From positions 186,001 through 250,000 of the forward strand of contig NZ_VWWL01000006.1 in assembly GCF_011752995.1 (NCBI RefSeq): a DNA stretch of 64,000 nt, read 5' to 3'. The notes under the pieces were generated by a model that ran no database searches, was not told the origin of the DNA, and saw nothing but the letters and a program-made list of their open reading frames with translations. The translations under genes and the position numbers were made by a program. This document shows, piece after piece, positions 38,641 to 51,653 of this stretch (position 1 is its first letter; each line of letters opens with the position of its first letter). The stretch comes from Burkholderia sp. Ax-1724 (GTDB taxonomy: Bacteria; Pseudomonadota; Gammaproteobacteria; Burkholderiales; Burkholderiaceae).

Positions 38641-39807
38641 CTAGACAAGTCTGGACAGCGTGTCGGCGGTGGTTTCGATCACGAGCAGCCCGGCGCGCAA
38701 GCCGGGCTTGACGGTTGCGTTCGGAAACACGATGCGCTCTTCGTCGTGCCGAACCGTATAGCGATACTCGCCGTCGCGCGCGAGCAAGGTGCCCTGCGTG
38801 AACGGTGTGAAGTTCGGCACGTCGGGCGCTAGCAGCAGCTCGAAGGCATCGCTTTGCTTGGTCAGTTGATCGATCACGGTGAAGACGCGCGGCATGGCCG
38901 CGGGTGCGTCGGATTCCGTATCGGATTCCGCATCGGTTCGCTGATTCGTTGGCTGATGCGCTTGCGCGCCGACCCGCGTTCCGGCGAGCAGCGCGCGCAC
39001 TGCGAGGTCGGCGCCCGCGAAACGCGTGAGGTCGTTCTCGCCGAACGGACGCACCTTGCCCAGTTCGAGTGTGCAAGCCTCGGCGCCGCACGCCTGCGCG
39101 GTGAAATGCGAATACGTGTTGCCCTTCGTCGTATGCAGCAGCACCGCGTCGATGCGCGCCTCGCCGAGCCATTCGAACATCGCACGCGAAAACGGCTTGC
39201 CGGTATGCGGCAGCAGCGCGAAACGCTCGAACGCGGAGGCGCGAATCGCCGTATGCATGTCGATGTGCCAGCGCGCGCCGGGCGCCTCGGACGCCGCCGC
39301 GAAGAAGCGCGTCGCGGCCGCTTCGAGCGCCGCCGCGCGCGGCGCTTCGTGGCTGTGCGGCAATTGCAGATGACGGCCGCTGAAGAGACGGTTCAGATCG
39401 TCGTCGCGATAACGAGAGCCGTCACGCATCGCATCGACGTTGCCGAGAATCACGAGCAGGCGGCACGCGAGCGCGGCACGGCCCCGCGCGAGATCGGCGA
39501 TCATGCGCGAAAGCAGTTCGATCGGCGCGGTTTCGTCGCCGTGGACGCCGGCCGAGACCAGCACGCTGCGCGGGATGGCGGGTTTTCCGATGGAGCCGTG
39601 CGTGGCGGCTTGAGTCGACCTCTGCATTGGTGCCTGCGTCGGCTCCATCATGAGCACACCCTCGTCGAGCCATGACCAGTGCACGCCATTCGCGCACACG
39701 CCCTGCGCTTCATGCGCGGCAGGCCGCCTGCCCGCGAGCGTCCATGCGAGGAAATCGTCGAGCATCGGGATCGCGGCCGGCATCGTATGCTCAGCGCTGG
39801 AAGTCAT
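38641..39807 (-). CDS. astE: succinylglutamate desuccinylase
   Basis: 388 residues. The zinc carboxypeptidase-like AstE/ASPA fold shows [20 protein letters not shown] (first zinc ligands), [40 protein letters not shown] and [20 protein letters not shown]. It releases succinate and glutamate in the last step of the arginine succinyltransferase pathway. It overlaps astB by 17 nt, showing tight coupling. A strain-specific linker ([20 protein letters not shown]) near residue 290 is encoded partly by a 12-bp DNA duplication and makes the protein longer than usual. Confidence 0.93.
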   Translation of the reverse strand: MTSSAEHTMPAAIPMLDDFLAWTLAGRRPAAHEAQGVCANGVHWSWLDEGVLMMEPTQAPMQRSTQAATHGSIGKPAIPRSVLVSAGVHGDETAPIELLSRMIADLARGRAALACRLLVILGNVDAMRDGSRYRDDDLNRLFSGRHLQLPHSHEAPRAAALEAAATRFFAAASEAPGARWHIDMHTAIRASAFERFALLPHTGKPFSRAMFEWLGEARIDAVLLHTTKGNTYSHFTAQACGAEACTLELGKVRPFGENDLTRFAGADLAVRALLAGTRVGAQAHQPTNQRTDAESDTESDAPAAMPRVFTVIDQLTKQSDAFELLLAPDVPNFTPFTQGTLLARDGEYRYTVRHDEERIVFPNATVKPGLRAGLLVIETTADTLSRLV

Positions 39808-41134
39808 AGAGCGAACCGAGGTCGAGAATCTGCGTCAGTTCATCGAGCGCGGTGCGCGATTCGACGAGCAGTTGCGGATCGGTCAGATCGGCCGGCGCGA
39901 GACGGTCGCGATAGTGCTTCTCGATCCACGCATCGAGGCGGCCGAACAGCGTGTCGTCGATCCATACGCCCGGCGCGACGGCCGCACGTTCGGTGTCGTC
40001 GAGCACGACGCGCAGACGCAAACACGCCGGACCACCGCCGTTCTTCATGCTCTCGCGCAGATCGAACACGAGCACTTCGTCGATCGGCCCGCGATGCGAC
40101 GTCAGTTCGTCGAGATACGCGGCCACGCGCAGATTCTCGCGGCACTCCTGCGGCACCACGAGCACCTGCTTGCCGTCGGGACGCGTCAGCAACTGGCTGT
40201 TGAACAGATACGACGTCACGGCATCGGCAACGCCGACCTGCGCATCGGGCACTTCGATCACGTTGAAGCCCGCATGCAGGTGCGCGAGCTTCGAGCGCAG
40301 TTCGTCGTACACCGCGCTCTGTTCGACGAACGCGAGTTGATGGCAGAACAACGTGTTGCGATTGCCGACCGCGATCACGTCGTTATGAAACACGCCCGCG
40401 TCGATCACGTCCGGGTTCTGCTGCGCATAGACGGTCGCGGCTTCCTGCAAGCCATGACGATGCGCGACGGCGCGGCTCGCCTCGAAGGTCTGACGCGCCG
40501 GATAACGCTTCGGCTCCGGCCCGCGACGATACTCGCTGCGGCCGTACACAAAGAATTCGACGCCGCGCGCGCTGTATTGCTCGCAAAAGCGCGTGTGGTT
40601 CGCGGCACCTTCATCGCCAAGCGCGGGCGTGCCGGGCAGCGCCTCGTGCACGACGAAACGGTCGGTATCGCTAAACATCGCGCGCAGCGTGCGGCGCGTC
40701 GACTCGTGCTCGATCGCGCGATGCAGCTTGCTGCACAGATTGGCCGGCGTGAAATGCACGCGGCCGTCGTGCGTATCGGCCGACGGGCTCACGGTCGCCG
40801 CGTTGGCGGTCCACATCGCCGAGGCCGAACTCGCGGCGGCCAGCAACTCGGGCGCGTTCTGCGCGACACGGGCGATGACCGAAGCGTCGTCGCCGGAAAA
40901 GCCGAGTTCGCGCAACAGCCGCATCGAGGGACGCTCCTGCGGCGGCAACACGCCCTGATGAAAACCGAGGTCGGCCAACTGCTTCATCTTGCGCAGACCC
41001 TGGCGCGCGGCGGCCTTCGGATTCGCGACCGACTTCTCGTTGTTCTGCGACGCGACATTGCCGAACGAGAGCCCCGCATAGTTGTGAGTCGGGCCGACCA
41101 GGCCGTCGAAATTGGCTTCAGTGGCTTGCAGCAT
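39791..41134 (-). CDS. astB: N-succinylarginine dihydrolase
   Basis: 447 residues, the family's normal length. Characteristic stretches: [60 protein letters not shown] and [16 protein letters not shown] with the catalytic Cys region. It converts succinylarginine to succinylornithine, CO2 and two ammonia. It starts 9 nt after astD with AGGA upstream and overlaps astE. Second step of the AST pathway. Confidence 0.96.
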   Translation of the reverse strand: MLQATEANFDGLVGPTHNYAGLSFGNVASQNNEKSVANPKAAARQGLRKMKQLADLGFHQGVLPPQERPSMRLLRELGFSGDDASVIARVAQNAPELLAAASSASAMWTANAATVSPSADTHDGRVHFTPANLCSKLHRAIEHESTRRTLRAMFSDTDRFVVHEALPGTPALGDEGAANHTRFCEQYSARGVEFFVYGRSEYRRGPEPKRYPARQTFEASRAVAHRHGLQEAATVYAQQNPDVIDAGVFHNDVIAVGNRNTLFCHQLAFVEQSAVYDELRSKLAHLHAGFNVIEVPDAQVGVADAVTSYLFNSQLLTRPDGKQVLVVPQECRENLRVAAYLDELTSHRGPIDEVLVFDLRESMKNGGGPACLRLRVVLDDTERAAVAPGVWIDDTLFGRLDAWIEKHYRDRLAPADLTDPQLLVESRTALDELTQILDLGSLYDFQR

Positions 41135-41143
41135 CGTCGATCC

Positions 41144-43643
<2,500 letters not shown>

Positions 43644-43647
<4 letters not shown>

Positions 43648-44699
43648 TGCGCTTCTCCCGAATGTTCATCCTGCGGCTGATGCAGCGGCACGCAGCGCAC
43701 CGCGTCGCCTTCGCGCACGCCGAGCGCGGCGCGCGCCGCCTGCGACAAGGCGGCGCCCGACGCCTTGCCCGGCGCGAGTTCGCCGAGCACGCAGCGGAAC
43801 GCGCCGTCGGCGCCGTTGTGCGCGATCAGGTACGTTTCGCCGCGCGGCGCGGGCGCCTCGCGCACGACGCGCGTTTCGTTGTGCTTCACGCTGACACTGC
43901 GATCGACCTGCGCGGTCAGGACCGGACCCGCGTCGAAAATGTCGACGTAGCGATCGGTCTCGAAGCCTTCCTCGAGATGAATCTCGTAGGCGAGCAGCGC
44001 GTTCGCATCGGGCTCGCCGAGCACGCGCTGCGCCGCTTCGGGCAACAGCGGCACATAGATCGGATAGGTCGGCATCACTTCGGCAATGAACGTGCGGCTG
44101 CGGCCGCCCGATTCGATTTCGATGTCGGCGAAATCGCGGCCGAAGAACTTGCGCCCCACCGCTTCCCAGAACGGCGACACGCCGTTCTCGTCGGTGACGC
44201 CGAGCAGTAGCGAGAACACCTCGGGCGTGAAGCGCTTGCGATTCGCGGCGATGTACATCATGCGCGCACGCGACATCAGCTGCGCGGCGGCATCGCCGCG
44301 CAGCGACGGGTCGATGTAGTAGCCCGCGAGCCGGCTCTTGCCGGTCAGCTCGTGCGACATCGTCAGCGCGTGAATCTTGCGGTTCACGTGCAGTTCGCGC
44401 GACGCATGAATCAGCGCGTCGTTGCGAAACGCGTAGAACGGGTCCGCATAACCGGCCGCCGCGACGATGCTCGCGGTGCCCATGAGCTTGCCGCTCGCCG
44501 GGTCTTCGAGCACGAACAGATAGAACTCCTCGCCCGGAAAATCGACTTCCGCGCGAAACGAGTCTTCCGACAGCGCGACGCGCGCTTCGAGCGCGCGCCG
44601 GTCGTGCGGCAGCGAATGCAGCACCGGCTGCGCGGTGCGCGCCATATGTTCGAGCGCATCGAGATCGGCGAGGCGGCCTGGACGTACGAATAGCATCAT
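43644..44699 (-). CDS. aruF: arginine N-succinyltransferase, first subunit (AruF-type)
   Basis: 351 residues from MMLFVRPGRLADLDALEHMA, paralogous to the next gene. Shared signatures: MGTASIVAAAGYADPFYAFR, LTGKSRLAGYYIDPSLRGDA, EVMPTYPIYVPLLPEAAQRV and [20 protein letters not shown]. First step of the AST pathway. AGGA precedes two adjacent ATG codons; the second (44696) has the better spacing. It overlaps aruG by 4 nt, consistent with 1:1 synthesis of the two subunits. Confidence 0.92.
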
Positions 44700-44737
44700 C
44701 GTTCCTGTTGAATGTGACGCATGATCCGCTGCGGGTG

Positions 44738-44765
44738 CATGTGCATGTGCGTGTGCGTGTCCGAG
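44738..44765. repeat. alternating GTGCAT/GTGCGT microsatellite
   Basis: In the 100-nt gap between astC and aruF, hexamer-like units GTGCAT, GTGCAT, GTGCGT and GTGCGT run in tandem. No other element is seen in this gap. Confidence 0.6.
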
Positions 44766-44799
44766 AGCGTGTCGTTATGCATGAACGCGTGGCCGTGGA

Positions 44800-46032
44800 T
44801 CAGTGCGAGGCGGCCTGGGCCGTGCCGACGAGTTCGCCGAACGCCTTCTCGAGACGCGCGAAGCCTTCGGCCATGTCGTCGAGCGGCATGATCAGCGACG
44901 GCACGAAGCGCAGCACGTCCGGCCCCGCCATCAGCATGATGACGCCATGCTGGCCGGCCGCGGTGACGAAATCCTTCGCGCGCCCCCTGTACGTGTCGTT
45001 CAGTTCGGCGCCGATCAGCAGCCCCTTGCCGCGCACTTCGGTGAAAAGCCCGAAGCGCTCGTTGAGCTTCGCGAGGTGGCCCTTCAGCGTCGCGCCGCGC
45101 GAGCGCACGCCTTCGAGCAGCTTCGGGTCGCTGACGAGCTCGACCACTTTTTCCGCGATCGCCGAGCCGAGCGGATTGCCGCCGTAAGTCGTGCCATGCA
45201 CGCCGACCTTGAAATGCGCGGCGAGCTCCTGGGTGGTCAGCATCGCGCCGATCGGGAAGCCGTTGCCGAGCGCCTTCGCGGTGGTCAGGATATCCGGCGT
45301 CACGCCCGTGTCCTGGTACGCATAGAAGTAGCCGCTACGGCCCACCCCGGTTTGCACTTCGTCGAAAATCAGCAGCGCGTCGTGCTGGTCGCATGCTTCG
45401 CGCAGTACCTTGAGGAACGCCGGGTCGGCCGGGATCACGCCGCCTTCGCCCTGGATCGGCTCGACGATCACCGCACAGGTCTGTGCGCCGATTGCCTTCT
45501 TCGCCGCCTCGATGTCGTTGTACGGCAGATGCGTGATGCCGGCCGGCACCGGGCCGAAGCCTTCCGAGTACTTCGGCTGGCCGCCGACACTGACCGTGAA
45601 CAGCGTGCGGCCATGGAACGACTGCGCAAACGAGATAATTTCGGCTTTCTGCGCGCCGTGGCGGTCGAACGCGACGCGGCGCGCGAGCTTGAGCGCCGCC
45701 TCGTTCGCCTCGGCGCCCGAGTTGGCGAAGAACGCGCGGTCGGCGAAGGTCAGGTTTTCGAGGCGCTTCGCAAGGCGCAGCACCGGCTCGTTCGTGTAGC
45801 CATTGCCGATGTGCCAGAGCTTGCCGCCCTGCTCGTGCAGCACCTTCAGCAGCTCGGGATGCGCATGACCGAGCGCGGTCACGGCGATGCCGCCGGCGAA
45901 GTCGATATAGTCGCGGCCTTGCGTGTCCCAGACGCGCGAGCCGAGACCGCGATCCGGTACGAAGGCGGCGGGGGAAAACACCGGCACCATGACTTCGTCG
46001 AAGGTCTGTCGTGTCACAGTCAGGTCGTTCAT
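44800..46032 (-). CDS. astC: succinylornithine / acetylornithine aminotransferase
   Basis: 410 residues from [20 protein letters not shown]. Class-III PLP aminotransferase: [60 protein letters not shown] and [15 protein letters not shown] with the Schiff-base Lys, then [20 protein letters not shown]. Acts on succinylornithine in arginine catabolism and often also as ArgD in biosynthesis. GAGAGGA lies 6 nt upstream of ATG. It is the first catabolic gene after argR; its leader contains a 7-bp tandem repeat (46046-46073). Confidence 0.95.
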   Translation of the reverse strand: MNDLTVTRQTFDEVMVPVFSPAAFVPDRGLGSRVWDTQGRDYIDFAGGIAVTALGHAHPELLKVLHEQGGKLWHIGNGYTNEPVLRLAKRLENLTFADRAFFANSGAEANEAALKLARRVAFDRHGAQKAEIISFAQSFHGRTLFTVSVGGQPKYSEGFGPVPAGITHLPYNDIEAAKKAIGAQTCAVIVEPIQGEGGVIPADPAFLKVLREACDQHDALLIFDEVQTGVGRSGYFYAYQDTGVTPDILTTAKALGNGFPIGAMLTTQELAAHFKVGVHGTTYGGNPLGSAIAEKVVELVSDPKLLEGVRSRGATLKGHLAKLNERFGLFTEVRGKGLLIGAELNDTYRGRAKDFVTAAGQHGVIMLMAGPDVLRFVPSLIMPLDDMAEGFARLEKAFGELVGTAQAASH

Positions 46033-46045
46033 GGCAAATCCTCTC

Positions 46046-46073
46046 ACGGGTAACGGGTAACGGGTAACGGGTA
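46046..46073. repeat. 7-bp tandem repeat, 4 perfect copies, in the astC leader
   Basis: ACGGGTA is repeated four times (plus strand) beginning 13 nt upstream of the astC ATG, immediately before its Shine-Dalgarno. A 7-bp unit changes spacing and reading frame on slippage. Confidence 0.9.
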
Positions 46074-46195
46074 ATACAGCTAGTGTAGGAAACCACGCGC
46101 GATACGTCTTGCGCATACGCGACGCTTTCCATGCGGTTCCACGCGCGGCGGCCGCTGCCGGGAATCTGCCTCGCCGCCGCCGCGGCCGGCCGCGC

Positions 46196-47242
46196 TCAAT
46201 CCGCCTCGGGCCGCTCGATCATCGCGGCCGGCCGCGGCTCGCTGCCCGCGCCGCCGTGCGCGCCGGTCTGCCGGTCGATCCAGTTGCGGCGATCCTCGCG
46301 CGGCGTGACGCCGAAACGCTCGCGATACGCGTTCGAAAAATGCGCCGCCGACGCAAACCCGCACGCGAGGCTGATCTGCACGACCGATTTGCTGGTGCGC
46401 TGCAATTGCGTACGCGCCTTCGACAGCCGCAGCCCCAGATAGTATTTGGACGGCATCGCGCCGAGATACTGGCGAAACAGCCGCTCCAGTTGCCGCCGCG
46501 AGACGCCGACGAGGCCGGCGATTTCATCGGTCGTGAGCGGGTCCTCGATGTTCGCCTCCATCAGCAGCAACGCGTCGTTCAGGCGCGGATGGCGCTCGCC
46601 CGGCGCGGTCACGAACGGAATGCGCTGACGCACCTCGCCGTTGCGCAACACTCCGACGCCGAGCGTATCGGCAATGCGTTCCGCGAGTTCGGGACCATGC
46701 TCGCGGCCGATCATCGCGAGCATGAAATCGACGCTCGCCTGGCCGCCCGCGCAGGTCGCGCGATCGCGGTCGATCTCGAAGATCTGCTGCGTGACGATCG
46801 AGCGCTCGAATTGTTCGGAGAACTGCTGATAGGTTTCCCAGTTCACGCTGACGCGATAGCCGGACAACTGCCCCGCCATGGCGAGCCACCACACGCCATG
46901 ATGAATGCCAGTGACGAGCGGCGTGCGCCGGCCGACGCGCGCGAGGCTCGCGAGAAACAGACGATAGTCGGCGAACTGCTGAAAGCGCTCGCTGACGACG
47001 ATGAGCCAGTCGCACGCGATCGCGTCGCCGAACGCGGCATCGGCGGGCCATTGCGCGCCGCCCGCGAGCGGCACCGCGCGGCCGTCCCACGAACAGACCT
47101 GCACGCGGTACAGCGCGCGGCCGTCGATTTCGTTGGCGAGATTGAGCACGTCGACAATAGGCCCGACGCCCGACATCGACACGGGCGGCAATGCGACGAT
47201 CGCGACCTGCGTCGTGCGAGCCGGGCTGGACGGGCGGGCCAT
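46196..47242 (-). CDS. argR: AraC/GlxA-family arginine regulator (ArgR of the Pseudomonas type)
   Basis: 348 residues. The N-terminal DJ-1/PfpI-like (GATase1) domain spans about 12-185 ([40 protein letters not shown]). The C-terminal AraC double helix-turn-helix spans 235-325 ([60 protein letters not shown]). In Pseudomonas aeruginosa the homologue ArgR lies behind the aotJQMOP transporter genes and activates aru/ast genes with arginine. Here it sits between hisP and astC on the same strand, matching that role. It starts 28 nt after the hisP stop. Confidence 0.9.
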   Translation of the reverse strand: MARPSSPARTTQVAIVALPPVSMSGVGPIVDVLNLANEIDGRALYRVQVCSWDGRAVPLAGGAQWPADAAFGDAIACDWLIVVSERFQQFADYRLFLASLARVGRRTPLVTGIHHGVWWLAMAGQLSGYRVSVNWETYQQFSEQFERSIVTQQIFEIDRDRATCAGGQASVDFMLAMIGREHGPELAERIADTLGVGVLRNGEVRQRIPFVTAPGERHPRLNDALLLMEANIEDPLTTDEIAGLVGVSRRQLERLFRQYLGAMPSKYYLGLRLSKARTQLQRTSKSVVQISLACGFASAAHFSNAYRERFGVTPREDRRNWIDRQTGAHGGAGSEPRPAAMIERPEAD

Positions 47243-47270
47243 CGGTTACCGCTGCAAAGCGCGCGGCACG

Positions 47271-48062
47271 TTACTTCAGGCTGCCGGAGAGGAACTGCCT
47301 GAGGCGCTCGCTGCACGGCGCGCTCAGCACCTCGGCGGGATCGCCCTCTTCCTCGGTGCGGCCCTGGTGCAGAAACATCACATGGTTCGAGACGTTGCGC
47401 GCGAAGCCCATTTCGTGCGTGACGACGACCATCGTGCGGCCTTCCTCGGCGAGCTTCTGCATGACCTTCAGCACTTCGCCGACGAGTTCGGGGTCGAGCG
47501 CGGAAGTCGGCTCGTCGAACAGCATCACGTCCGGGTCCATCGCGAGCGCGCGCGCAATCGCAACGCGCTGCTGCTGGCCGCCCGACAGATGCGACGGGTA
47601 CTGCTTCTCGACGCGTGGCGCAAGCCCGACCTTCTCGAGATATTCGCGCGCCCGCTCCTCGGCGTCCTTGCGCTTCAGACCGAGCACATGAATCGGCGCT
47701 TCGATCACGTTCTCGAGCACGTTCATGTGCGCCCACAGGTTGAAGTGCTGGAACACCATCGCGAGCTTCGTGCGGATGCGCTGCAACTGCCTGTGATCGG
47801 CGACTTCGAGATTGCCGGCGCGATCGGTCTTCGTCTTCACCGCCTCGCCGTCGACGATGATCTGCCCGGCGTTCGGCCGCTCCAGAAAGTTGATGCAACG
47901 CAGGAAGGTGCTCTTGCCCGAACCGCTCGCGCCGATGATGCTGATTACGTCGCCCTTGTTCGCGTTGAGCGAGACGCCCTTGAGCACTTCGTTGTCGCCG
48001 TAGCGCTTGTGGATGTCCTGCGCGGCGAGCTTGCAAGCTTCGGTTTGGGTGGTATGGAGCAA
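47271..48062 (-). CDS. hisP: basic amino-acid ABC transporter ATPase (HisP/AotP-type)
   Basis: 263 residues if started at TTG 48062 ([20 protein letters not shown]), with GGAG 6 nt upstream. Upstream in-frame codons overlap the hisM gene and do not look like protein. Walker [22 protein letters not shown]-loop MVFQHFNLW, signature [20 protein letters not shown], Walker [15 protein letters not shown] and the H-loop VVTHEMGFA are all intact. It energises the HisQM permease. It ends 28 nt before argR. Confidence 0.93.
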   Translation of the reverse strand: MLHTTQTEACKLAAQDIHKRYGDNEVLKGVSLNANKGDVISIIGASGSGKSTFLRCINFLERPNAGQIIVDGEAVKTKTDRAGNLEVADHRQLQRIRTKLAMVFQHFNLWAHMNVLENVIEAPIHVLGLKRKDAEERAREYLEKVGLAPRVEKQYPSHLSGGQQQRVAIARALAMDPDVMLFDEPTSALDPELVGEVLKVMQKLAEEGRTMVVVTHEMGFARNVSNHVMFLHQGRTEEEGDPAEVLSAPCSERLRQFLSGSLK

Positions 48063-48153
48063 GATGCTCTCCCAGTGAAAATACGGATCAGTCTGGTGCG
48101 AACGCCGCCTTGCCGAAGCGCGCGGCGCCCGATGCCATAGCGTCAACGCGCGC

Positions 48154-48867
48154 TCAATGCGTACGCACCGCGAGATACGCAAGCCAGCGCCGCTCGGCGC
48201 GCCGGAACAGCGCCACCAGCGCGAACGACACGACGAGATAAATCAGCGCCGCGAGCCCGAATGCGTTGAACGACTGGTAGGTCGCCGAGTTCGCGTCGCG
48301 CGCGACCTTCAGGAGGTCGGGCACCGTGGCCGTGAACGCGACCGTGGTCGCGTGCAGCATCAGGATCACCTCGTTACTGTACAACGGCAGGGCCCGGCGC
48401 AGCGCGGACGGTATCACAATGCGCCGGTACATCGTGAACCCGCTCATGCCGTAGGCGCGCGCCGCTTCCACTTCGCCGTGCGAGGTCGAGCGGATCGCGC
48501 CGGCGAAAATCTCGGTCGTGTACGCGCAGGTGTTCAGTGCGAACGCGAGGATCGCGCAGTGAAAGCCGCTGCGAAAGAACGCGTCGAGCAGACTGTGCGC
48601 GCGCACGAACGCGAGACTGTACACGCCGGTGTAGATCAACAGCAGTTGCACGTAGAGCGGCGTGCCGCGAAACACGTAGGTGTAGAGACGCACCGGCGTC
48701 GAGAGCCAGCGCTTCTTCGAGACGCGCGCGACCGCGAGCGGCACCGCGCACACGAAACCGATCGCGATCGACGCGACCAGCAGCCACAGCGTGACCGCGA
48801 GACCCGAGATGCGCTGGCCGTCCCAGAACAGGTACGCCTGCCAGAATTGCGTGAGGATGTCGAGCAT
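48154..48867 (-). CDS. hisM: basic amino-acid ABC transporter permease (HisM/AotM-type)
   Basis: 237 residues from [20 protein letters not shown]. Five transmembrane helices and the HAAT-family loop [30 protein letters not shown] that docks the ATPase. It begins 5 nt after the hisQ stop. A long in-frame extension upstream is antisense-like and rejected. It pairs with HisQ to form the channel for arginine, ornithine, lysine or histidine. Confidence 0.92.
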   Translation of the reverse strand: MLDILTQFWQAYLFWDGQRISGLAVTLWLLVASIAIGFVCAVPLAVARVSKKRWLSTPVRLYTYVFRGTPLYVQLLLIYTGVYSLAFVRAHSLLDAFFRSGFHCAILAFALNTCAYTTEIFAGAIRSTSHGEVEAARAYGMSGFTMYRRIVIPSALRRALPLYSNEVILMLHATTVAFTATVPDLLKVARDANSATYQSFNAFGLAALIYLVVSFALVALFRRAERRWLAYLAVRTH

Positions 48868-48872
48868 GGCGT

Positions 48873-49574
48873 TCAAAGCTCCGCGTGCCGCACGCCGGTC
48901 GAATAGCGGCGGTTCAGCCAGATCAGTACGAGGTTCGAGACCGTGGTGATCGCCAGATAGATCAGCGCGGCGACGAGGATGAAGAAAAACATGTTGAAGG
49001 TGCTCTTGCCCGCGTCCTGCGCAGCCTTGACGACGTCGGCGAGACCGATGATCGAGACGAGCGCGGTGGCCTTCACGAGCACCTGCCAGTTGTTGCCGAT
49101 GCCGGGCAGCGCGAAGCGCATCATCTGCGGGAACAGGATCCGCGTGAATACGCGCACGCCGCTCATGCCGTACGCGCTGCCCGCTTCGAGCTGGCCGCGC
49201 GGCACCGCGAGAAACGCGCCGCGAAAAGTCTCGGTGAAGTACGCGCCGTAGATGAAGCCGAGCGTCAGCACGCCGGCCACGAACGGATCGATGTCGAACT
49301 GCGGCAGATCGAGCGCGTCGGTGACGTCGTTGACGGCCATCTGGATGCTGTAGAACAGCAGCAGCATCAGCACGAGGTCGGGCACCGAGCGGATCAGCGT
49401 CGTGTAGCCGGTCGCGATGGCCCGCAAGGGCCGGTTGAACGAAAGTTTCGCCGCCGCGCCCGCGAGACCGAGCAGCACGGCGGCCGCCAGCGACAGAACG
49501 GACAGCTCGATCGTCTGGAGCGTGCCGGCGAGCAGCACGGGACCAAAGCCGTATAGGAACACGCGTGTCTCCAT
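48873..49574 (-). CDS. hisQ: basic amino-acid ABC transporter permease (HisQ/AotQ-type)
   Basis: 233 residues from METRVFLYGFGPVLLAGTLQ. It is a polar-amino-acid permease with RSVPDLVLMLLLFYSIQMAV, then the ATPase-docking loop FTETFRGAFLAVPRGQLEAG and SAYGMSGVRVFTRILFPQMM. First gene of the arginine locus; its promoter must lie in the 300 nt before the hipBA repeats. No strong Shine-Dalgarno is visible. Met 49574 fits the family start. Confidence 0.92.
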   Translation of the reverse strand: METRVFLYGFGPVLLAGTLQTIELSVLSLAAAVLLGLAGAAAKLSFNRPLRAIATGYTTLIRSVPDLVLMLLLFYSIQMAVNDVTDALDLPQFDIDPFVAGVLTLGFIYGAYFTETFRGAFLAVPRGQLEAGSAYGMSGVRVFTRILFPQMMRFALPGIGNNWQVLVKATALVSIIGLADVVKAAQDAGKSTFNMFFFILVAALIYLAITTVSNLVLIWLNRRYSTGVRHAEL

Positions 49575-49880
49575 CGAGGTTTTGTTGAATTGGCACGGCT
49601 CGCGGCGGCTTCGTGGCCTGCGCGTTGCTCCGGCATGGCGCGCAGTCTCGCAAGCGAAAATCAATTTCTCAAACAGAGGGCCGGCGTCCTGCTGCGTCGC
49701 AGCATTGCACGAATCGGCGCCTCGCACCGCCCGGGGCGCCCGGTTTTACAAGGGATGGGGTTTTGTCAGGCGCGGCGCATGCGTTGAGCCGTGCTGCGAT
49801 TTCGCAAGTTTGGGGTCGCTTTTTCGATAGCCCGCGCGAGGGTCGCCACCTCGCCCATTCCAGGCGATACCGGCAGAGAT
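49575..49880. other. divergent promoter region between hisQ and the hipBA repeats
   Basis: No gene seen. It must hold the promoter of the minus-strand arginine locus. No ArgR-type direct repeat was identified with confidence. Confidence 0.35.
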
Positions 49881-50008
49881 GACCCATATATGAGCCATAA
49901 AGGGCCTTTGCGACTCATATACGAGTCATTCATTGTTTTTTCTCGGATAAGAACCCATAATGGCTCACAGATGAGTCACGAAGGCCCTTTACGACTCATA
50001 TATGAACC
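49881..50008 (+). promoter_or_regulatory. palindromic repeat array upstream of hipB, probable HipB operators
   Basis: Two 38-bp direct repeats (49891-49928 and 49972-50009, 30 of 38 identical, 81 bp apart) each contain a central AAGGGCCTT-like palindrome and end in a CTCATATA palindrome. Palindromic boxes include GACCCATATATGAGCC (49881-49896), GACTCATATACGAGTC (49912-49927) and GACTCATATATGAACC (49993-50008). Multiple spaced palindromes before hipB fit cooperative autorepression, as in E. coli, although the sequence differs from TATCC-N8-GGATA. Confidence 0.6.
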
Positions 50009-50021
50009 ACTTCACGTTTCC

Positions 50022-50360
50022 ATGGCCACTCCCGCCACCCGTGCCGCCTCGCGTTACAGCCTCGACGCCGCGCGTCTGCTCGGCCAGCTGATCCGCCGCG
50101 CGCGGCTCGAGCGCAAGATCACCGCGGCGCAACTGGCCGAGCGCGCCGGGCTGTCGCGCAGCCTCGTCCAACGCATCGAGAAAGGCGACCCGCGCTGCTC
50201 GATCGGTGCGGTGTTCGAAGCCGCGGCGGTCGTCGGCGTCCGTCTGTTCGACGCCGACCCGTCGGGTCTCAGCGCCGCCCTGCGCGCCAACGCCGAACTG
50301 TTGACGCTGCTGCCACGCGCTGTGCGCGCACCTCGCATCGAAGCCCGAGATGACTTCTGA
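50022..50360 (+). CDS. hipB: HipB-like antitoxin / transcriptional repressor
   Basis: 112 residues from MATPATRAASRYSLDAARLL. The Xre-type helix-turn-helix LIRRARLERKITAAQLAERA-GLSRSLVQRIEKGDPRCSIG lies at about 22-65, with a basic C-terminal tail. It overlaps hipA by 11 nt, the normal hipBA arrangement. The frame stays open upstream through both repeats, so an N-terminally extended form from ATG 49890 or 49971 cannot be excluded, but no Shine-Dalgarno supports it. It would bind HipA and the operators just upstream. Confidence 0.85.
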   Translation: MATPATRAASRYSLDAARLLGQLIRRARLERKITAAQLAERAGLSRSLVQRIEKGDPRCSIGAVFEAAAVVGVRLFDADPSGLSAALRANAELLTLLPRAVRAPRIEARDDF

Positions 50361-51630
50361 TTCCGCCTACAACGAAGCCTTCGTGTGGACCTGGCTGCCC
50401 GGCGCGACCGAGCCGGTGGTGGCCGGGCGCCTCGTCGCGGCCGGCGAGCAGATGCTGTTCAACTACGGCCAGAGCTACCTCGCGCGCGAACATGCGATCC
50501 CGCTCTACGATCCCGAGCTGCCGCTGCGGCGCGGCACGCTGCCACTGCTCAACGGCCTGACGATGCCCGGCTGCATCCGCGACGCGGCGCCGGACGCGTG
50601 GGGCCGGCGCGTCATCATCAATCGCAAGCTCGGCACGCGTGGCGCGCAGATCGATACCGGCGAGTTCGACGAGATGACCTATCTGCTGGAATCGGGCTCG
50701 GACCGCATCGGCGCGCTCGATTTCCAGCTCTCGCCCACCGAATACGTGCCGCGCGAAACCGCCACCGCCTCGCTCAGCGATCTGCAGAACGCGGTGGCGA
50801 GCGTCGAGCGCGGCGTGAAGCTGAGCCCCGATCTCGAGCGCGCCCTGTTTCACGGCAGCTCGATCGGCGGCGCGCGGCCGAAGGCGATGATCACGACGCC
50901 CGAGCGCAAGTTCATCGCGAAGTTTTCCTCGCAGGGCGACGTGTACAGCGTCGTGAAGGCCGAATACATCGCGATGCGCCTCGCGGCCGCGGCCGGCATC
51001 GACGCCGCGCCGGTCACGCTCGAACACGTCGGCGGTAAGGACGTGCTGCTCATCGAGCGCTTCGACCGCGCGCTCGGCGAGCACGGCTGGCAGCGCCGCG
51101 CCATGGTGTCGGCGCTCACGCTGTTCGAACTCGACGAAATGATGGCGCGCTATGCGAGCTACGAGGAATTCGCGACGCTGATCCGTCATCGCTTCACGAA
51201 TCCGGCCGCGACGCTCAGACAGCTCTTCGCGCGCCTCGTCTTCAACGTGCTGTGCGGCAATACCGACGATCACGCGCGCAATCACGCCGCCTACTGGAAC
51301 GGCCGCGAGCTGACACTCACGCCGGCCTACGACATCTGCCCGCAGGCGCGCGCGGGCAACGAAGCGACCCAGGCGATGCTGATCGTCGGCGACGACCGTT
51401 TCAGCCGCATCGACACCTGCCTGAAGGCCGCGCCGCTCTTCCTGCTCGCGCACGACGAAGCCGTGGCGCTCGTGCGCCGGCACATCGAGGTGATTCTCGA
51501 ACACTGGGACGCAGTGTGCGCCGACGCGCAACTGAGCGAGGTCGAACGCGAATTGATGTGGCGGCGCCAGTTTCTCAATCCGTTCGCTCTCGAAAGCGCG
51601 CCGCCCGCGCTCGCAGCGCTGCTGGACTAA
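50350..51630 (+). CDS. hipA: HipA-like serine/threonine kinase toxin
   Basis: 426 residues, full length. The N-subdomain is AFVWTWLPGATEPVVAGRLV. The Gly-rich autophosphorylation loop GSSIGGARPKAMI, the ATP Lys in KFIAKFSS, the catalytic loop FNVLCGNTDDHARNHAAYW and the metal-binding LTPAYDICPQ are all present, so it should be an active kinase. The E. coli homologue phosphorylates glutamyl-tRNA synthetase and induces persistence; the substrate here is unknown. It is convergent with the patatin gene, 23 nt away. Confidence 0.92.
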   Translation: MTSDSAYNEAFVWTWLPGATEPVVAGRLVAAGEQMLFNYGQSYLAREHAIPLYDPELPLRRGTLPLLNGLTMPGCIRDAAPDAWGRRVIINRKLGTRGAQIDTGEFDEMTYLLESGSDRIGALDFQLSPTEYVPRETATASLSDLQNAVASVERGVKLSPDLERALFHGSSIGGARPKAMITTPERKFIAKFSSQGDVYSVVKAEYIAMRLAAAAGIDAAPVTLEHVGGKDVLLIERFDRALGEHGWQRRAMVSALTLFELDEMMARYASYEEFATLIRHRFTNPAATLRQLFARLVFNVLCGNTDDHARNHAAYWNGRELTLTPAYDICPQARAGNEATQAMLIVGDDRFSRIDTCLKAAPLFLLAHDEAVALVRRHIEVILEHWDAVCADAQLSEVERELMWRRQFLNPFALESAPPALAALLD

Positions 51631-51653
51631 ACGCGCCGGCCCGGCGGCCAACG

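Noticed and set aside
49689..49890. Starting HipB far upstream at 49791
   Set aside because: No ribosome-binding site and poor protein character before the repeats; the family start matches Met 50022.
49881..50009. CRISPR-like repeats
   Set aside because: Only two imperfect 38-bp copies, no regular spacers, directly before hipB; operator or palindromic repeat fits better.
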